A DNA stretch of 33,864 nucleotides from Dimorphilus gyrociliatus (taxonomy: Eukaryota; Annelida; Polychaeta; Dinophilidae). The number at the start of each line of letters is the position of its first letter. Position 1 is the first letter of the stretch. The position numbers were made by a program, and so were the translations under genes. The stretch is from the NCBI GenBank assembly GCA_904063045.1, contig CAJFCJ010000122.1, positions 1 to 33,864 on the forward strand, in the 5' to 3' direction. The notes below the pieces were generated by a model, which was given only the letters and a program-made list of their open reading frames with translations, made no database searches and was not told the origin of the DNA. Shown one piece after another: positions 30,211-33,864 of this stretch.

Positions 30211-30516
30211 TTTTAAGAGACATGAAAAAGAACAATAGAATAACAATAGGCTTAAATTTAAGATAATTTCGACATATCTATAAAACCTGAGTTTTGTGTA
30301 AACAGTTGATCAATAAATCTATTAGATTAAAATAGTAGATGAATTGTATGAAATGTCATGAATAAAATGCAAAATTGTATATTAGTTCATCTAGAAGAGG
30401 CCGCTAATTACAAATTGACGGAACTGAAGCATAATATTAGGTGCGATCCGTATATTGTAGACGTTTTGTATGTTTAGCTCTAATAGTAAACTAATTTGAA
30501 TAATATTTGTTTAATG

Positions 30517-30810
30517 TCATAGCCTATAGTCTACTCTATAACAATTAACTATTTGAGTTTTTAATAGTCCCCCCCTCCCATTGTTTATACACATCTGCCA
30601 TTTGGATGGTAGTAAGTCAATGACATTCCGATAAAAGGAAGATGGTTTTCTCCTCAGAAATTCCCTGATATTATTTTTTAGCTCAACTAAATTATCATAG
30701 TCAACTCCCCTGATATGATCTTTTAGTTGTCCAAACAAGTAATAGTCAGATGGAGCCAAATCAGGGCTGTATGGGGGATGTGGACATATAGACCATCCCT
30801 GATTCATCAT
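30517..30810 (-). pseudogene. Mariner transposase C-terminal fragment
   Basis: The minus strand encodes HPPYSPDLAPSDYYLFGQLK, the mariner block that includes the last catalytic Asp of the DDD triad. It continues with the usual C-terminal helices, a FYxxxIxxLxxxW block and a Cys, ending in a stop at 30517. The DNA-binding half and the first two catalytic Asp are absent, and the sequence on its 5' side (30811-31010) is not recognisable, so this is a dead 3' end. No terminal repeats were identified. Confidence 0.85.
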
Positions 30811-31394
30811 AAAATCTGTTGTGTATAGACTGGTATGGGGTCTGGCAAGATTGGTTATCTTGAACGTTCAACTTTCATTGCGGGTAAGGTATGGCCATGT
30901 TATAATTCAATTAGCCTTTTTAAGATATGACCTCCTTACTGGATATTTATCTGCTATTTCACGCTATCTACTCTCCAATTACACTTTGATGTTGTTACTT
31001 GATTAAGTATTCTATTTCGAATGAAATATTTAAATTAAACATTTTGTGGCAAAGCGAGGAGCTGAGCACTATTAAACATCTCTACAAGTTTAATGAGTGT
31101 TTAAGTAGTTTATTCATCAGTTTGTAAGGGTCAAAACAACATCAGCCTATAAAGGATATTATCATATGAGCATTCATTTCTATTTCAATATAGGATTTTT
31201 TAAAATTCTATTTATACAGATCAGAGAATAGCATTTGCTGTTCCAGATCTCAATTCAAAATAGCATGGGGACTAAAACCATACTTTCAGAAAAACTTTCA
31301 GATATATTTTAAATTCAAAAACTGTTTATTTTAAAATTTAAACATGCATTGTGAGTAGAAATGAGGAAACTGATTTTGTCTATATTTTTAAATT
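30811..31394. other. Intergenic; no supported gene
   Basis: A 61-codon open frame at 30821-31006 has no motif. The rest is AT-rich, with no feature that I can support. Confidence 0.5.
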
Positions 31395-31910
31395 ATTCTT
31401 CTTCTGCAGTAATTTTTTTACAAAATTGGCCATAGTCAATACATCAATTGATGCATTAAGAGAATTTTTAGGAAATAATCTCTTTATATGTAAATAGAAA
31501 ATTTTCGTATCAGCCTGAAAATTCTTAGCAAATGATTCATGATTACAATTCATTGAAATATCAAAACCTGAAAATAGATGTCCTGTAATGTAAAATCACC
31601 ATTCAAACTGAAATCTAATTCATGAATTAATTGAATAGCTTTTGCAATATGAATAAGACAATGGATATAATTTAGTTGTAAATAGAAATTTCGATTTTCT
31701 ATATCCATGGATAAGTGTTTGTCAGCTTTTGCCAGAATGAAATTTTTCCGATTTTGGTACTCTAAAAGATATCTAACTGCAAAAAAAAAAAGATATTAAA
31801 GAATTTCACAAAAAAATATATTTTCCAATGGAACCAGTTACATTTTCGAACATTTTCCATGGTATTCTCATTTATTATATCAGATCTATAATTTACATTA
31901 TCCTTCTATT
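31395..31910 (-). CDS. Three unassigned coding exons downstream of the receptor gene
   Basis: Exons are about 31854-31910, 31597-31782 and 31397-31565. The 5' and 3' splice-like borders are AAAAT|GTAACT with TTTTGCAG|TTAG, and GAATG|GTGATT with TTTTCAG|GTTTTG. Together they encode a continuous frame of about 140 residues. It is Lys/Asn/Leu-rich and probably helical (for example LLEYQNRKNFILAKADKHLS and IAKAIQLIHELDF), and ends in a stop near 31397. No family is recognised. The upstream start is unclear: a 3' splice-like site (ATTAATAG) precedes the first exon. The order is the same strand as the receptor, whose stop lies only about 35 bases upstream. Confidence 0.45.
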
Positions 31911-31943
31911 AATATTAGTTTTAGAAAAGAAAAGAGAAAATGT

Positions 31944-33859
31944 CTACTTTGCTGCAATGAATTGTGATTTAAAATTTTTAATTCTATGATAGATTGTGCT
32001 TGATGCCAATAATATTGAATTAAGTGACATACTGAGCGATAATACAAGAAATACGATCCAATTGTAGACAATATCATTTACTTTTAATTTTTCAAAAGTA
32101 GAAGTCAAAACTGTTTGATTCAAACAAAAAAAGTTGTGTACTTGTTTGGCTAGGTGTAGGCCTAAATTTGAAAAGAAAAAAACAAGACCTAAAATTGAAA
32201 TTGGTATCCAAACAACAAAATTGGATAATGATGAGATAACAACCGTAAATTTGACTCTTCTTTCATTAGAATCTTTTCCCTGTAATTTCTTTAATTTCTC
32301 AGCAGATTGTTTGACAGATTTGATAATTTGAATGTATAATAGAAATATTATAATACATATCAAAGGATTCAACAATCCATACAGTACAACTGAAATTATC
32401 AAATTAACATCTTTTGAGCCTGCACTGATGAGTGCGAAGCAGTGTGGTGATTGGCTATGATGGTACTTGGATTGATTGAAAAAGAAAAACAGTTTACAGC
32501 TATTGAATTGGAAATAATTATTGAAAATGGCTACTGTATTTGACCTTGACCCTTAGTAGAGTACTGTCTCAGTAGACTATTTCCACGAGTTATTATTACC
32601 TGATCGTTCAGCAAAAAACTGGCAGATTGCGCAAAACAAATAACAATTGCGCAACACAGCCAATAATTCGCGTACTTGTTAATAATTGATTTTTTCATAG
32701 GGTTCATAACAACATAAAATCGTTCAATTGTTATCATAAGCATCATAAGAGTTGATAAGCATAATGAAAATGTAACAAGCAGTCCTAGAGTTTGACAAAA
32801 CATACTATTTAACCAGACACGGTCATTGTCAATAAACGTTTGTGTATAATAGACATCAACTATTGCTACCAATAGGAAATATAATGCCAAATTGAAACTA
32901 CTCATATGCAACACTAGACGAAATCCTCTTGAAAATCCTTTAGATTTTAATAATAAAGTCATAGATATTAAATTTCCAATCATACCAAAAATACCAAATA
33001 TCCAATAGAATATTCTTTTAACGATTGATTTAACGAATACTGAACAATTCGGATAATCATATAATGATGGTTTACATTCTATTCTACTATTAATATATTT
33101 CCACAATTGGCAGCAAAGTCTGGAACTTTTACTGGAAACTTTTTGAATATCTCTCAGTTGGAGTATAATATCCAAATGTGAGTTATATGGTAATTCTGTA
33201 TTTGTAAAATCTAAATGAATCAAATATTTCATATTAGACATTGCCAATCTATCAATTTGTTTTATAAAACAATTTCTCATTATTAATGTTCTAAGATCAA
33301 ATAATTTCGTAAAATACGAAAATAATAGACTGGTTACTTTCGTAGAAGAGACGTCTAAATACAACAGGTGTCTACACTGTATAGTATCTAGGAAGGCTAA
33401 AGATGCTATTGGATTATTAGACAGTTGTAAGTTGTTTAAAAGTTTTAAATTTCTTTTTAAAATTGAATTGACCAATTTAATTCTATTATTGCGTAATGAC
33501 AATAGCATCAAATTTGGATAATCTGGTAAACTATTATATTGGAAATATTTCCAACTGTTCTCTATCCTTAGAATTATTAGATTATATGAACTTTTTAGAA
33601 TTATTGTGTTATTAAGTAGGTTATTTAGGCCTACTATTGTAATTTTTCTTAAATAATTCAATTTTTGAATTGAATAATATGATCGTTGAGGTGTGCTATT
33701 GGTAAAATTACAAAAGAGGATATGAGAAGCCATCTTTTCGCAATGAGGATGTTGAACTATTGGAATTTCACATAAAAGTTCGTCACTTCCGTCAACACAG
33801 TCAATTGTTTTATCACAAATTTGGCTCCTTGTCAAAAATTTCTTTTCTTTATAACACAT
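31944..33859 (-). CDS. LDLa/LRR-containing 7TM receptor (LGR / GRL101 / relaxin-receptor type)
   Basis: Two exons, 32600-33859 and 31944-32465, are joined by a 134-base phase-0 intron (CAG|GTAATA ... CCAAG). The N-terminal part in the window is an LDL-receptor class A module (ICDKTIDCVDGSDELLC). Leucine-rich repeats follow (LMLLSLRNNRIKLVNSIL, LLNNLQLSNNPIASL, LYLDVSS), then a Cys-rich linker (CCQLW...C) and seven membrane helices. TM1 starts at about 33035. TM3 ends in ERF in place of DRY, and the second extracellular loop Cys is in PHCFAL. TM5 to TM7 are in the second exon, with no clear NPxxY (SSTIY instead). This order is that of type C LGRs and molluscan GRL101, G-protein-coupled receptors at the cell surface; the ligand is unknown. 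The 5' end may lie outside the window, since more LDLa modules are common. Confidence 0.85.
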
Positions 33860-33864
33860 AAAGT

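Overview
The window comes from an animal nuclear genome, probably an invertebrate. Coding exons are split by short GT-AG introns (about 40-140 nt), the DNA is AT-rich, and the right end carries an LDLa/LRR/7TM receptor gene of a type common in molluscs and other protostomes. The species cannot be named from the sequence. Roughly 23 kb of the 33.9 kb is transposable elements; the clearest host genes lie on the minus strand in the last 8 kb.

Layout, left to right. 1-6307: a decayed Ty3/Gypsy-type endogenous retrovirus-like element on the plus strand, entering from outside the window (RT, RNase H, integrase, Env, 3' LTR). 6509-8342: a broken MULE transposase gene (MULE1) ending in short tandem repeats. 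8345-8626: a 282-bp duplicate of the element-1 env. 8630-11336: a second MULE (MULE2), bounded on both sides by inverted arrays of a 16-bp repeat and carrying three in-frame stops. 11336-11981 and 21310-21840: a sacsin-like coding fragment split by a complete 9.3-kb Gypsy-type element (11982-21309, minus strand) with two 635-bp LTRs. 21903-23934: a third MULE (MULE3, minus strand) whose four-exon reading frame is fully open. 23935-25475: a profilin-like scrap, a Tc1-like transposase remnant and two truncated LTR copies. 25480-28900: minus-strand host exons with membrane, PAN-like and possible F5/8-like segments. 30004-30210: a small non-autonomous element with a perfect 9-bp target duplication. 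30517-30810: a mariner transposase tail. 31395-31910: three unassigned minus-strand exons. 31944-33859: the receptor gene.

The most unusual observation is in the complete Gypsy-type element. Besides a normal retropepsin (DSG) between Gag and RT, it encodes a second retropepsin-like domain (DTG plus ILGxDF) after the integrase. That is followed by an acidic Ser/Asp/Glu-rich region with repeated IIDIT-type motifs that look like SUMO-interacting motifs, and then an envelope protein. The related first element lacks this insert and runs from the integrase GPY/F module straight into Env.

The second theme is the MULE family. Three relatives share intron positions, but each has its own short tandem-repeat termini (unit about 15-20 bp) built around a common GG-N-TT-N-CC layout, and a nearby 207-bp element has terminal repeats resembling those of MULE2.
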